Of a stretch of 64,000 nt of DNA, positions 30,173-39,678 are shown in pieces; position 1 is the first letter of the stretch; every line of letters begins with the position of its first letter. The DNA comes from Cyanobium sp. FGCU6. Lineage in GTDB: Bacteria; Cyanobacteriota; Cyanobacteriia; PCC-6307; Cyanobiaceae. A program made the translations under genes and the position numbers. Location: NCBI GenBank assembly GCA_024958655.1, contig JANWUR010000001.1:186001-250000 (forward strand). Reading direction: 5' to 3'. The notes under the pieces are model-generated. The model had not been told where the DNA came from. It saw only the letters and a list, made by a program, of their open reading frames with translations, and made no database searches.

Positions 30173-31534
30173 ATGGCCGATCGCTTCGATCTCATCGTGC
30201 TGGGCGCCGGTTCCGGCGGCCTGGCCGCTGCCAAGCGCGCCGCCTCCCATGGCGCCCGCGTCGCGATCGTGGAGGGCGACCGCGTGGGCGGCACCTGCGT
30301 GATCCGCGGCTGCGTTCCCAAGAAGCTGCTGGTCTACGGCTCGGCCTATCGGCACCTGCTGGCCGATGCCGCCAGCTACGGCTGGCAGATCGGGCCCATC
30401 GAGCACGATCCGGCGGTGCTGCTGGCGGCGGTGCGCGCCGAAGTGGATCGACTCAACCACCTGCACATCGGCCTGCTGGCGAAGGCGGGGGTGGAGCTGG
30501 TGCGGGGCTGGGGACGCTTCAGCGGGCCGGACGCGGTGGCGGTGAGTGGAGCCGACGGTCAGCAGCGTGAGCTCACGGCGGAACGCATCCTGATCGCGGT
30601 GGGCGGACGCCCCCAGCGTCCGGAGATCCACGGGGCCGAGCTGGCCTGGGTGAGCGATGACATGTTCCTGCTGGAGCGGCTGCCGGAGCACGTGGTGGTG
30701 GTGGGAGCCGGGTTCATCGCCTGCGAGTTCGCCGGCATTCTTCATGGTCTGGGGGTGAAGGTGACCCAGCTGGTGCGCCGTGACCGCCTGCTGCGCGACT
30801 TCGACGGCGAAGCGGCCGAGGCGGTGCGCGAGGCGATGGCCGAGGAAGGCATTGGCATCCGCTTCGGCTGCCGGCCCCTTTCGATCACCGGCAGCACCCC
30901 GGGCGATCTCGTGGTGGCCCTCGACGATGGCGACACGATCGACTGCGGCGGGGTGCTGCTGGCCACCGGTCGCCGTCCCTTCCTGGAGGGCCTGGATCTG
31001 GAGGCCGCGGGCATCGCCGTGCAGGAGGGCCGCATCCCGGTGGACGGCGACCAGACCACCAACGTGCCCACCATCTTTGCGGTGGGTGATGTGACCGATC
31101 GGATCTGTCTCACGCCTGTGGCGATCGACGAGGGGCGGGCCTTCGCCGACACGGTGTACGGCGGCAAGCCCCGGCGGGTGAACCACGATCTGGTGGCCTC
31201 GGCGGTGTTCTCCCAGCCCGAGCTGGCGGGCGTGGGCCTCACCGAGGAGCAGGCGATCGAGCGCCACGGCAGCGAAGGCATCCGGGTGCACCGCGCCCGC
31301 TTCCGGCCCATGAGCCGGGCCCTGCCGGCCCGAGGCCCGCGGGTGCTGCTCAAGCTGATCGTGGAGGCGAACGGTGGGCGGGTGCTCGGCTGCCACATGG
31401 TGGGCGAACACGCGGCCGAGATCATTCAGATGGCGGCGATTTCCATCGGGATGGGGGCCACCAAGGCGGATTTCGATCGCACGATGGCCCTGCATCCCAC
31501 CCTGGCGGAGGAATTCGTGACCCTGCCCGACTGA
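30173..31534 (+). CDS. gor: Glutathione-disulfide reductase
   Basis: This NADPH-dependent flavoenzyme reduces oxidised glutathione. The 453-residue protein has the FAD site [18 protein letters not shown] and the redox-active disulfide [19 protein letters not shown]. The NAD(P)H fold follows at [17 protein letters not shown], then the second FAD segment [17 protein letters not shown], and the dimer-interface catalytic pair in [12 protein letters not shown]. The downstream porin converges on it. Identification as glutathione rather than lipoamide reductase rests on the [10 protein letters not shown] motif. Confidence 0.93.
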   Translation: MADRFDLIVLGAGSGGLAAAKRAASHGARVAIVEGDRVGGTCVIRGCVPKKLLVYGSAYRHLLADAASYGWQIGPIEHDPAVLLAAVRAEVDRLNHLHIGLLAKAGVELVRGWGRFSGPDAVAVSGADGQQRELTAERILIAVGGRPQRPEIHGAELAWVSDDMFLLERLPEHVVVVGAGFIACEFAGILHGLGVKVTQLVRRDRLLRDFDGEAAEAVREAMAEEGIGIRFGCRPLSITGSTPGDLVVALDDGDTIDCGGVLLATGRRPFLEGLDLEAAGIAVQEGRIPVDGDQTTNVPTIFAVGDVTDRICLTPVAIDEGRAFADTVYGGKPRRVNHDLVASAVFSQPELAGVGLTEEQAIERHGSEGIRVHRARFRPMSRALPARGPRVLLKLIVEANGGRVLGCHMVGEHAAEIIQMAAISIGMGATKADFDRTMALHPTLAEEFVTLPD

Positions 31535-31545
31535 CAAGGGATGGA

Positions 31546-33195
31546 TCAGAAGCGGAAGCTGGTTTTGATCAGGGCGCCGAGGTTGTTGAAGCTGCGCCCG
31601 TCGCCCTTCTGCAGCTGGCCCAGGGGGGCACTGAGATAGAAGACGGCCGGGGTGACGCTGATCTGGTCGCTGATCTGCAGGCGATACCAGGCCTCCCACA
31701 CGTAGCTGCCGTCGTTGGCGCCCGGACCCACCTGCAGACCGTCAGGGAGGGTGAGCGTGCCGGGCAGGTGGGTCACAAAGGTGGGCTGCCCCACGGCCAT
31801 CCCCAGGGTGTTGCCCGGGATCAGCACGTCGTCCCACTGGATCCCCGCATACCACGACTGGGTCTGCACGCCCGACAGACCGGGGATCAGCGGGTTGCCG
31901 GTGCCGGTGTTGATCCCCCAGCCGGTGCTGATCGAAGGGATCCAGCCGCCGGCGGCCGGCTGCCAGTAGCCGCTGAGGGCAAAGGAATTGGTGTTCGTGA
32001 GCAGCGCCAGCACCGAAGCCAGCTGGGTGGCGTCGCCGCCGTAGAGGTCGCCGAAGAAGCGGGAGGTGTAGGTGTAGGCGAGCGCCAGGCCGAACTGGTC
32101 TGCGGCGTAGCCGAGCTGCAGCGTGGCCGTCTGCGCGGAGGTGGGGTTGCCGATGCCGCCGCCGCAGCTGGGGCTGACCTCGGCGTCGATCCGGCAGCCG
32201 GGCACCAGAGCGGTGGTGGCGGCATCGGCATTGGCGGAGATGTACTGGGCCGTGAGGCTGACGTTGCCGCTTCTGAAGGTGAGACCGCCACCGGCACCCA
32301 GGTTGGAGTTGTACGTACCGGGGGCGCCCGCATAGGTGAGCACGTCGAGGATCGTTTCGGCCGGATAGAGGCTGGGAAGGAGTCCGAGCATGTCGTCCTG
32401 ACGGACCCTGCCCCCCACCGTGGCGGTGAGGGCGGAGCCGAGGGGGAACTGATAGAAGAGGCGATCGATCGCCACCACATCGCCGCAGTCGCTCGGCAGG
32501 CCGCAGTCCTGCTCGAAGGCGATCTCCATCTCGTTGGGCAGCACGCCGTTGCCGAACGCCGAGGTGGCGAAGTTGCCCGCGCGCAATCGGGTGCGCAGCA
32601 GATCCTTGCCGCTGAAGCTGGTGTCGAAATCGAGGTGGACGTCGTAGGTGAAGGTGGTGCCCCCCTCCAGCGACTGGAAGGCCTGCCGCAGCTGGCGATT
32701 GCTGCCGCCGAAGGCGTTGCCCCCCACCACGAAGGTCGCCTGGCCGCCGAGGCGGGTGGTGGTGGAGAAGCCCTGGGCCTCCAGGCTGATCGCGCGAGCT
32801 TCGAGGCCGTCGACCCGGCCTCGAAGGCGAGCGAGTTCCGGGCCGAACTCCGTCACGAGCCGCTGCAGTTCATCGGTGATGGTCTCGACCCGATCGAGGC
32901 AGGCCAGCAGCAGGGCGGCGGCTTCGTAGCGGCTGATCGGCCGTCCGCCGTCGAACCGTCCGCCCGGGACCCCTGCCACGCAGCCGTAGCGCTGCCGCAG
33001 GCTCATCAGGGCCTGGTAGGCCCAGTCCTGGGGCTGGAGGTCGCTGAAGCGGCCGAGGGGCTCCTGGGGCTCCCGCTCGGCGGCCACGGCCGGGGCAGGC
33101 GCCGTGGTGACCGCAGTCAGGATGCTGCCGGCAAAGGCCAGCAGGCTGGTCGTGAGGACCAGCGATTGAGCTCGGCGGCGGGACGGGAGGGGCAA
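31546..33195 (-). CDS. Cyanobacterial outer-membrane porin with SLH domain (OprB/Som type)
   Basis: The product combines a signal peptide (LVLTTSLLAFAGSILTAV), one S-layer-homology domain (SDLQPQDWAYQALMSL, then RPISRYEAAALLLACLDRV) and a coiled-coil linker. An OprB-type beta-barrel of about 380 residues follows, ending in Phe (IKTSFRF) as outer-membrane proteins do. This is the standard cyanobacterial porin, which anchors to the cell wall through the SLH domain and admits small solutes and possibly iron. No ATG is available near the signal peptide; the TTG at 33195 is the best fit, so the start is uncertain. Four extra Cys in the barrel are unusual but occur in this family. Confidence 0.88.
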   Translation of the reverse strand: MPLPSRRRAQSLVLTTSLLAFAGSILTAVTTAPAPAVAAEREPQEPLGRFSDLQPQDWAYQALMSLRQRYGCVAGVPGGRFDGGRPISRYEAAALLLACLDRVETITDELQRLVTEFGPELARLRGRVDGLEARAISLEAQGFSTTTRLGGQATFVVGGNAFGGSNRQLRQAFQSLEGGTTFTYDVHLDFDTSFSGKDLLRTRLRAGNFATSAFGNGVLPNEMEIAFEQDCGLPSDCGDVVAIDRLFYQFPLGSALTATVGGRVRQDDMLGLLPSLYPAETILDVLTYAGAPGTYNSNLGAGGGLTFRSGNVSLTAQYISANADAATTALVPGCRIDAEVSPSCGGGIGNPTSAQTATLQLGYAADQFGLALAYTYTSRFFGDLYGGDATQLASVLALLTNTNSFALSGYWQPAAGGWIPSISTGWGINTGTGNPLIPGLSGVQTQSWYAGIQWDDVLIPGNTLGMAVGQPTFVTHLPGTLTLPDGLQVGPGANDGSYVWEAWYRLQISDQISVTPAVFYLSAPLGQLQKGDGRSFNNLGALIKTSFRF

Positions 33196-33403
33196 GGAGG
33201 CGGTACGGCGGCGCCGCAGGCTGAATCGCTCGGCCCCTCGTACTCGCGGGGGATGGAAATCGTCAACGGGCCGCGAACCGAGTCCACCTGCCGATGGGCC
33301 ATCGTTCACGGCCTGCCGATCCGCTGCGGCGCCTTTCGGCAGGCAGACGGCCTCCACACAATGGGAGGGGTTCCGATTCCGGCGCCGCACGATCTCCAAA
33401 CCG

Positions 33404-33841
33404 ATGACCCTCGCGATCGACCATGCCCTGCGGCTGCGCACCCTCTGGCTGGTGTGGCTGCTGGCGATGCTGTTCCATGTGGACCTCGGCCTGATGCCGC
33501 TGTTTCACGGCCGTTCCGCCGAGATCCATGGCCAGGTGCCGGCGCAGGCTCTGCCCTGGCTCTACGGCGCAATGATGGTGTACTTCGTGCTGCCGCTCGC
33601 GGCCCTGGTGCTGATCGCCTGGGTGGCCAGCGTGCCTGGCGTGCCAGGGCGCTGGCGGGGCTGGCGGCGCTTTCATTTCTGGTTCAGCGTCGTTTACACC
33701 GTCACCAACCTGCCCCACCTGATCGCCGACATCCTGGTGCCTGACGGCCGTGCCGATCAGATCGCCCTGATGGCGGTGCTGGTGCTGGTGGGGTTGCTGA
33801 TCAACCGTGAAGGCTGGCTCTGGTGGCGGCAGGCTCAGTGA
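33404..33841 (+). CDS. Hypothetical integral membrane protein
   Basis: A 145-residue protein with four predicted transmembrane helices: LRTLWLVWLLAMLFHVDLGL, WLYGAMMVYFVLPLAALVL, FHFWFSVVYTVTNLPHLIAD and LMAVLVLVGLLINREGWL. Conserved-looking His residues in the first and third helices hint at a cofactor or metal site, but no family is recognised. It is divergent from the porin and is followed, after 128 bp, by a GH13 gene. Confidence 0.7.
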   Translation: MTLAIDHALRLRTLWLVWLLAMLFHVDLGLMPLFHGRSAEIHGQVPAQALPWLYGAMMVYFVLPLAALVLIAWVASVPGVPGRWRGWRRFHFWFSVVYTVTNLPHLIADILVPDGRADQIALMAVLVLVGLLINREGWLWWRQAQ

Positions 33842-33969
33842 CGCATGGGCTGATTCGTTCAGCCGGAGTGCCGAGCCGGGGCTCCGGGCGCTCGGGTCTC
33901 AGGCCTGCGCGGTCCTTCCTGGCTGAAGTCTGCGGCTCGTACCCTGGCCCGATCCACGCCAACCGGTGC

Positions 33970-35934
33970 ATGCCAGGGGACGATTCCACCGCGGCAGCCG
34001 ACACCTTGCCGGAGTTCATCTTCGGTCCTCTCTCCACGGCGGCGGGGCGGGTGCGTCAGGCCCGGCTGCAGTGCACGGGTCTGCGGCACGTCGTCAATCG
34101 TGTCGTGCTGGCGCCTGCCCCCGGGGAGGCGGTGGTCATCCGCGTCCAGGTGGGGCCCGAACTGGCGGTGACGGCCGTGGAGCTCCGCTACAGCATCGAT
34201 CCCGGGCTTGATCCGGCCGCGGACGGATCTTCGGCTGACCGCGCGCCGGCCGAAGGGGTGCGCTGCCTGGCGATGACGCGCAGCCGCCTGCGCTGGGACG
34301 ACCTCGCCTGGGGCTATCTGGAGGAATGGACCGCCTCCATCCCAGGACAGCCCACCGGCACCGCCGTGTCCTACGCCATCACGGCCACCACCTCCGATGG
34401 TGACCGCCTCGGCTGTCCGTTCCTCGACCAGGAGCGGCTGCGACGCAGCGTGCTGGCACCCGAGGAGCTCGACCTCGACGCCCTCTCGCGCCGTCCACCG
34501 GAGCCCGGACCGCGCACCTACGCCTACGTGGTGGGCCGTCGGCCGATCCCGGACTGGCTGCGCGAGGCGGTGATCTACCAGATCTTTGTGGATCGCTTCG
34601 CCCCCGATCCCGGAACCTGCTTCCGCGATCCCGGAGATCTGGCCGGCTTCTTCGGCGGCAGCCTGCGCGGGGTGATCGCCCGGCTCGATCACCTCCAGGC
34701 CCTGGGCGTCACCTGCCTGTGGCTCACCCCCATCTTTCCCAGCCCCTCCCACCATGGCTACGACCCGGTCGATCCCGGAGCTGTGGAGCCCCGGCTCGGC
34801 ACCCAGGCCGACTGGGATGCCCTGGTGGCCGCCGCCCGCGCTCGCGGCATGCGCCTGCTGCTCGACTACGTGGTCAACCACGTGTCCAGCGAGCATCCCC
34901 GCTTCCGCGCCGCCCAGGCCGATGCCGCCGACCCCGCCGGCGCCTGGTTCCGCTTCCGCGAGCATCCCCACGACTACGACTGCTTCTTCGACGTGCCCGG
35001 CCAGCCGGAGCTCCGCTCCGACCATCCCGAGGTGCGCGCCTACTTCCTCGAGCATGCCCGCTTCTGGTTGACCCGCGGCTGCGACGGCTTCCGCCTCGAC
35101 TACGCCGCCAACGTGAGCCATGCCTTCTGGTCGCTCTTCCGCGAAGGCACCCGGGCCACCCGCGCCGATGCCGTGACCCTCGGCGAGATCACCCAGCCCC
35201 CGGATGTGATGCGCTCCTACACGGGCCGCATGGACGGCTGCCTCGATTTCCGCCTGCTGGAACTCCTGCGCGGCTTCTTCGCCCACCGCAGCCTCAGCGC
35301 CAGCGCCTTCGAGCACGCCCTCGAGCAGCACCTCAGCTACTTCGGCGCCGACCTCGTGCTGCCGAGCTTCCTCGACAACCACGACATGAACCGCTTCCTG
35401 TGGGTGGTGGGGGGAGATCGGCGGCGGTTGCGCCTGGCGGCACTGTGCCAGTTCACCCTGCCCCAACCGCCGATTCTTTACTACGGCACCGAGGTTGGTC
35501 TCAGCCAGCGCGCCGGCGTGGGGCGCCTCGAGGAGGCCCGCCTGCCGATGCTCTGGGGCGAGGATCAGGACGCCGATCTTCTGGCGTTCTTCCAGGAGTT
35601 GATCGCCTTCCGGCACGCCCATCCGGCCCTGCGCAGCGAACCGCGCCAGGCCTGGCTGCTGGATGATTCCCGCGGTCTGCTCGGGGTGCGCTGCGGCGCT
35701 GTGGCCGTGGTGATGAACAACGCCGAGCAGCCCGCCACGGTTGAGTTCCCCACGGCCTGGGGAGGGGCCGAACCCGTCCTGCTCACGGCGCCTGCGGAGC
35801 CGATCGCGGCGGTCGCCGGCACCCTGACGCTCGCCCCCTGGGCCGGCGCCGCCCTGCGCCTCAGCCCAGGATCACCATCCCCGCCGGCGGCAGGTCCACC
35901 TGTACCGTCAGTCGACCATCCGGCTGACGGATGA
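33970..35934 (+). CDS. GH13 alpha-amylase-family glycosidase with N-terminal beta-sandwich domain
   Basis: Predicted neopullulanase or cyclomaltodextrinase-like enzyme acting on alpha-glucans. The 654-residue protein has an N-terminal CBM34-like domain (residues about 25-180) and a TIM barrel opening with EAVIYQIFVDRFAPDPG. It carries the four GH13 regions: I LLDYVVNHVSSEHP, II GFRLDYAANV (nucleophile Asp), III TLGEITQP (acid/base Glu) and IV FLDNHDMNRF. A C-terminal beta domain closes it. The ATG at 33970 is chosen over an in-frame extension reaching into the previous gene. Its last 74 bases overlap, tail to tail, the next GH13 gene. Likely glycogen or maltodextrin turnover. Confidence 0.88.
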   Translation: MPGDDSTAAADTLPEFIFGPLSTAAGRVRQARLQCTGLRHVVNRVVLAPAPGEAVVIRVQVGPELAVTAVELRYSIDPGLDPAADGSSADRAPAEGVRCLAMTRSRLRWDDLAWGYLEEWTASIPGQPTGTAVSYAITATTSDGDRLGCPFLDQERLRRSVLAPEELDLDALSRRPPEPGPRTYAYVVGRRPIPDWLREAVIYQIFVDRFAPDPGTCFRDPGDLAGFFGGSLRGVIARLDHLQALGVTCLWLTPIFPSPSHHGYDPVDPGAVEPRLGTQADWDALVAAARARGMRLLLDYVVNHVSSEHPRFRAAQADAADPAGAWFRFREHPHDYDCFFDVPGQPELRSDHPEVRAYFLEHARFWLTRGCDGFRLDYAANVSHAFWSLFREGTRATRADAVTLGEITQPPDVMRSYTGRMDGCLDFRLLELLRGFFAHRSLSASAFEHALEQHLSYFGADLVLPSFLDNHDMNRFLWVVGGDRRRLRLAALCQFTLPQPPILYYGTEVGLSQRAGVGRLEEARLPMLWGEDQDADLLAFFQELIAFRHAHPALRSEPRQAWLLDDSRGLLGVRCGAVAVVMNNAEQPATVEFPTAWGGAEPVLLTAPAEPIAAVAGTLTLAPWAGAALRLSPGSPSPPAAGPPVPSVDHPADG

Positions 35935-37738
35935 GGGGGAGGCGCTCCAGGGCGGGGTCGGCGGGGTCGAGCGGTCGGACCAGTTGCTCGTCGCTCCAGT
36001 CGGCCCGGTAGAGCACCGCCACGCTGCCGGCGGGATGCAGCGAGGCGTCCACCGTCACCGCCGCGCCGCGGGGCTCGAGACCGTGAGTGTTGAAGGCCAC
36101 CACCACCTCATGGCTGGCCAGCACCCGCGACCAGGCGAACACCTCCCCGGCCCCGGGCACCACGAAGGGGCCGCTGCAGATGGAGGTCTCCCGCGGGAAG
36201 CAGAGCCCCAGCCGCAGGGTGCGGCCGATCAGGTTCTCGCCCTTGCGCAGCCGGCCGATCGCCGCGATGCGCAGGTAGGTGGGATGGGTGGTGTCGAAGA
36301 AGTGGCAGCCACTGGTGGCGAAGGCGCCGAAAGGACCGCCGAACATGTCCTCCCGCACGTAGCGGTCCTCGCCGAAGCGGCTGGGTTCAATGCTGTAGTC
36401 GTGATAGCCCTCGTTGCCGTCGAAGGCCTGCTCCGTTCCGTAGTACAGGCAGGGGATGCCAGGGGTGAGCAACTGGATCGCCACCGCATTCGCCACCTGC
36501 CAGTAGCGATGGGGCGTGTCGTTGCCTGCGGCGAAGCGCTCCTTGCGAGCTTTGCACGACATGTCGTGATCATCGAGGATCGACACATGGATCCGGCCCG
36601 TCTGCACATAACGGGTAAGGTCGGAATCGAGACGGAAGCGGCTGAAGAAAGCGCGCGGGTCGATCGTTCCCTTCGCCGCACCGGCCAGCAGCAGCGGTGA
36701 GTTGTTGATATCGAGAACGGCCGTCAGGGCCCGGTCGAAGACGCTGCCGAACAGCGAGAGGTAGTTGCTGGCAATCATGTTATCGGTGATCTCTCCGACC
36801 AGCAGGAAGTTCTCCTTGCCGATCGACTGGGCGAAGGAACTGATCCCGTAGCTGAAGCGCTGGCAGATGTCCTTGGGGATGTGCTTGGCGGCATCGATGC
36901 GGAAGCCGTCGCAGTCGCTCAAGGCGATCCAGTACTGGAAGCAGAGGATCACCGCCTCCAGCGTGGCGGCGTCATAGCCGTTCAGCTTCTTGAGATCGAA
37001 GAAATCGCCACGCCGGAATTCGGCGCTCGGATCCATCGGATCCGGATTCGACCAGTTCATGATCGCGCCACGGCGGTTGTAGGCCTCCTGACGCTGAAAC
37101 TCCCGTGGCCAGCAGCCATCCTCAGGCCCGTCGATCGCCGCCACACAGGCCCCGCTGCCCGATCGCCAGCCGCCGAAGCTGTAGGGCGGGTCGTAGCGGT
37201 AGGGAAGCGAGTCCTCCGCCTGTCCGGTGACATCGGGGCCGTAGAACCAGTTGTTGCCGGTGTGGTCGATCACCACGTCGAGCACCACCACCATGCCCCG
37301 GTCGTGAGCCGCGTCCACCAGGTCGCGCAGGTCCTGGCGGCTGCCGAAGCGGGGATCGATCTCCAGAAAGTTCTGGATGGCGTAGCCGTGGTAGGTCTGC
37401 AGGTCGGCCCGCTGCCGGAAGGGAGGATTGAGCCACAGGCCCGTGACCCCCAACCCTTCGAGGTAGTCCAGCTTGCTGAGAATGCCCCGCAAGGTGCCGC
37501 CGGTGAACCCGAGCCCGGCACGCATCCAGGCGCCCTTGTCGGTCACGCGGTAGTGCTCAGGATGGGCCCGGTCGAAGCGAGGCCGCTCATGTTCCCTGCC
37601 GTCGCTGAAGCGATCCGGAAGGATCTGGTAGAATACATGATTGCGCCACAGGATCGGACTGGGATACACCCTCCCGCGGGGAGTGAGATCGAGATCCTCA
37701 AGCTGTTGAGGGGCCCGCGCTTCCACAACCGTTGCCAT
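35861..37738 (-). CDS. GH13 alpha-amylase-family glycosidase
   Basis: A second alpha-glucan-active enzyme, 625 residues. The barrel opens with RNHVFYQILPDRFSDG. Region I is VVLDVVIDHTGNNWF, region II GFRIDAAKHI with the nucleophile Asp, region III LVGEITDN with the acid/base Glu, and region IV ILDDHDMSCK, where the usual NHD is DHD. A C-terminal beta domain follows. The ATG at 37738 is chosen; a TTG further out is possible. The product belongs to a different GH13 subgroup from its convergent neighbour, since the N-terminal sandwich domain is missing. The two stop regions overlap by 74 bp. Confidence 0.88.
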   Translation of the reverse strand: MATVVEARAPQQLEDLDLTPRGRVYPSPILWRNHVFYQILPDRFSDGREHERPRFDRAHPEHYRVTDKGAWMRAGLGFTGGTLRGILSKLDYLEGLGVTGLWLNPPFRQRADLQTYHGYAIQNFLEIDPRFGSRQDLRDLVDAAHDRGMVVVLDVVIDHTGNNWFYGPDVTGQAEDSLPYRYDPPYSFGGWRSGSGACVAAIDGPEDGCWPREFQRQEAYNRRGAIMNWSNPDPMDPSAEFRRGDFFDLKKLNGYDAATLEAVILCFQYWIALSDCDGFRIDAAKHIPKDICQRFSYGISSFAQSIGKENFLLVGEITDNMIASNYLSLFGSVFDRALTAVLDINNSPLLLAGAAKGTIDPRAFFSRFRLDSDLTRYVQTGRIHVSILDDHDMSCKARKERFAAGNDTPHRYWQVANAVAIQLLTPGIPCLYYGTEQAFDGNEGYHDYSIEPSRFGEDRYVREDMFGGPFGAFATSGCHFFDTTHPTYLRIAAIGRLRKGENLIGRTLRLGLCFPRETSICSGPFVVPGAGEVFAWSRVLASHEVVVAFNTHGLEPRGAAVTVDASLHPAGSVAVLYRADWSDEQLVRPLDPADPALERLPLIRQPDGRLTVQVDLPPAGMVILG

Positions 37739-37983
37739 CGGAATCACGCGCAATAAGGATTCAGCGTAGGAGATCAAACTGCAGCCCGGATCTCCTTGTT
37801 GCCGGCAAGCGCGTCGTCACCGGTGGTTGCGACGATCGGATCGATGGTGCGTGAAACGAAACGCCTGAGAAAGGACGCGGCGGTGGGACATGTGATGCAT
37901 GGGATCTGAGGTGGGTGCCCCGGGCCGGGATCTGCGCAGCCGCTCCTGTGGCCAGCGGTCCATGCACCTGTGCCGAGCCCCAT

Positions 37984-38085
37984 GGGCTGAAGCTCGCCGC
38001 CATCCTCGGTGCCGACTGGCACGAGCGCACCGAGGAGCGTCTCGGCCACCGCAACGGCTACCGGGCCCGTCCGGCCGCCGCGTGC
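37984..38085 (+). pseudogene. Remnant of IS256-family (mutator-like) transposase
   Basis: About 34 codons read GLKLAAILGADWHERTEERL followed by GHRNGYRARP. This matches the conserved N-terminal motif of IS256-type transposases (GA-x-x-[YH]-ER-[ST]-EER-x-G-x-RNGYR). The rest of the gene is absent and the frame runs into unrelated sequence. It marks an old insertion at the edge of the accessory region. Confidence 0.6.
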
Positions 38086-38535
38086 TCAGATCGGCAGCAC
38101 AAGGGCTGCCGCTTCCGGATGCTGCAAGCGAAACAGACGGTCATCGGCTGCTCGGCGGCAGGTGAGCAAAAACAGGGTCATGTCAATGCCGAACTCCTGT
38201 TCAAACAGGGTCAGAACCCCCGCCGTCTGGCCAAGGCCACAGGCACGGATCGCTCTGCCCAGACCCTGGCGAGGCTGATCCGTGAGGGTGACGAACAGTT
38301 TGTTCAGTCGGTGTTCCTGCAGTGCCCGCAAGGTTGTGACACCACGGATCCGCTCAAAGCTGAGATCAAGGCAACTCACACTTGTTCCCAGAACACGTGC
38401 CAGATCGGGAATCTCGATCGGATCGCGGAAGTGCAGCCTGAAATACCGCAGTGCTTCGCTCACTAGCTGAAGTGGGCTCGTGCAACTCAGGGGATCAAGG
38501 TCAATGGCCTGCCGCGGCCCAGCGATGCTTTCCAT
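38086..38535 (-). CDS. AraC-type helix-turn-helix protein
   Basis: About 149 residues. The protein shows one AraC-type DNA-binding domain: LVSEALRYFRLHFRDPIEI, then LARVLGTSVSCLDLSFERI as the first HTH with the usual LxxSF(E/K)R pattern. A less regular second half follows (AIRACGLGQTAGVLTLFEQE). There is no effector domain, so it is either a one-domain regulator or a C-terminal fragment. An alternative ATG at 38562 adds nine residues. The gene abuts the IS256 remnant on the other strand, a typical junction of acquired DNA. Confidence 0.6.
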   Translation of the reverse strand: MESIAGPRQAIDLDPLSCTSPLQLVSEALRYFRLHFRDPIEIPDLARVLGTSVSCLDLSFERIRGVTTLRALQEHRLNKLFVTLTDQPRQGLGRAIRACGLGQTAGVLTLFEQEFGIDMTLFLLTCRRAADDRLFRLQHPEAAALVLPI

Positions 38536-38562
38536 GCTGTCTTTCGTACGCGCCGGGTGCAA

Positions 38563-38921
38563 CGGAGCCCAGGCGGTTTGTTGTCATCATTTTGCAAGTG
38601 GCACACCGTGACGCACCGGGGTTTTAACAGAAGCGCACAGAATGCAAACATGTGCCAGAAAGCCCGAAACGCGGCGTCGCATAACGAAACAGAGCCTGTA
38701 AAGCTGTGGTGATTCCGAAGCCTCGTCAGCAGCTGGCTTGGCAGGCGGAAGATAGGCAGGAATTGGCCGCTTCTGCAAGCTGCGCACACTTCTGGGTTCG
38801 CCACCCTGCGAGGCGGACCTGTGAGAAGAAGAATTCTGCAGGACCACGGGGATCAGTGCCAGGGACGAGGTGGCCATGGCCGGGACGACGAAAGACCTGG
38901 CCGGACTGCCGGGCTGAGGAT
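38563..38921. other. Intergenic region, about 360 bp
   Basis: No supported gene. A minus-strand ORF of 126 codons covers part of it but shows no family motif. The base composition is lower in GC than the backbone around 38.58-38.72 kb, consistent with a junction of acquired DNA. Confidence 0.4.
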
Positions 38922-39494
38922 TCAGGGGTTCAGAGCATCTTCGCTCCAGCCGGCATCTGCTCGCCAACGGCGCCGCCGGTGGGGATGGTCCGCGAGCTCC
39001 AGCAGCTCCACCTGCTCCAGAACGATGCGCAGCAGCTTGAAAGGGTCCGGCATCGGGGTGTCCTCGGCCAGCTCCTGGGGGAATGCCGCCTGCCGATCAA
39101 GGGGTTCACCCGGTGGTGGCCAACCCCACAGGGCACGGCCACCGGGCGTGAGGACCATCCAGTGCCGCTCGCGCTCCCGTTGCTCCACCTCAGGCTGCAG
39201 GGACTGCAGCTGCCCGCGCAGGCGGAACTGACAGCGGGCCCGGGGCAGCAGCCAGCAGAGCTCCACGGCCGGCTGGTGCTCCAACTCGGCCACCTTGGAG
39301 CTGCGGCTGTCGGTGAGCAGATCAAGCACCGCGCCCTGGGCCCAGCCCCGGAAGACGAGGGTGCGCACCCGGGGAGTGCCATCGGGCGCCACCGTGGCCA
39401 GTTGCAGCCAGCGGCTCTGGGGCGACCGCCCCTCGCGCTCGCGGGCGCCGCGCAGCAGGGGGCGCCAGGGGGGCAGGGAGTCAGGACGGGTCAT
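38922..39494 (-). CDS. Pyridoxamine-phosphate-oxidase-like FMN-binding protein, Alr4036 type
   Basis: A 190-residue protein of the Alr4036/PPOX-like split-barrel family common in cyanobacteria. Conserved segments are SLPPWRPLLRGAREREGRSP, WLQLATVAPDGTPRVRTLVF (the FMN-binding strand pair with R-x-x-V-F), DLLTDSRSSKVAELEHQPAV and QVELLELADHPHRRRRW near the C-terminus. The exact reaction of Alr4036 proteins is not known; flavin binding is inferred from the fold. The ATG at 39494 fits. A shortened paralogue lies at 60668-60919 in the same orientation, about 84 percent identical over 195 bp by eye. Confidence 0.85.
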   Translation of the reverse strand: MTRPDSLPPWRPLLRGAREREGRSPQSRWLQLATVAPDGTPRVRTLVFRGWAQGAVLDLLTDSRSSKVAELEHQPAVELCWLLPRARCQFRLRGQLQSLQPEVEQRERERHWMVLTPGGRALWGWPPPGEPLDRQAAFPQELAEDTPMPDPFKLLRIVLEQVELLELADHPHRRRRWRADAGWSEDALNP

Positions 39495-39678
39495 CGCTGT
39501 GCATTGAAGCAACGTCGCCGCGGGCCGGCCGCAAGGATGCGCCGTGAGAAAATTATGCACTGGCTGCATACATTCAGAGGCTGGCCTAGCTTCCCTTCAT
39601 GAAGAGAGCCTGAATGATTAGGCCAGTGGGCTCCTTCTGAGCTATCTCTGGAGGCACAGAAATCGGCCGTCATCGCCT

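Noticed and set aside
31768-33744. 658-codon plus-strand ORF
   Set aside because: Antisense of the porin; no recognisable domain.
38587-38967. 126-codon minus-strand ORF upstream of the AraC-type gene
   Set aside because: No motif, and it overlaps the end of the Alr4036-type gene; composition is not protein-like throughout.
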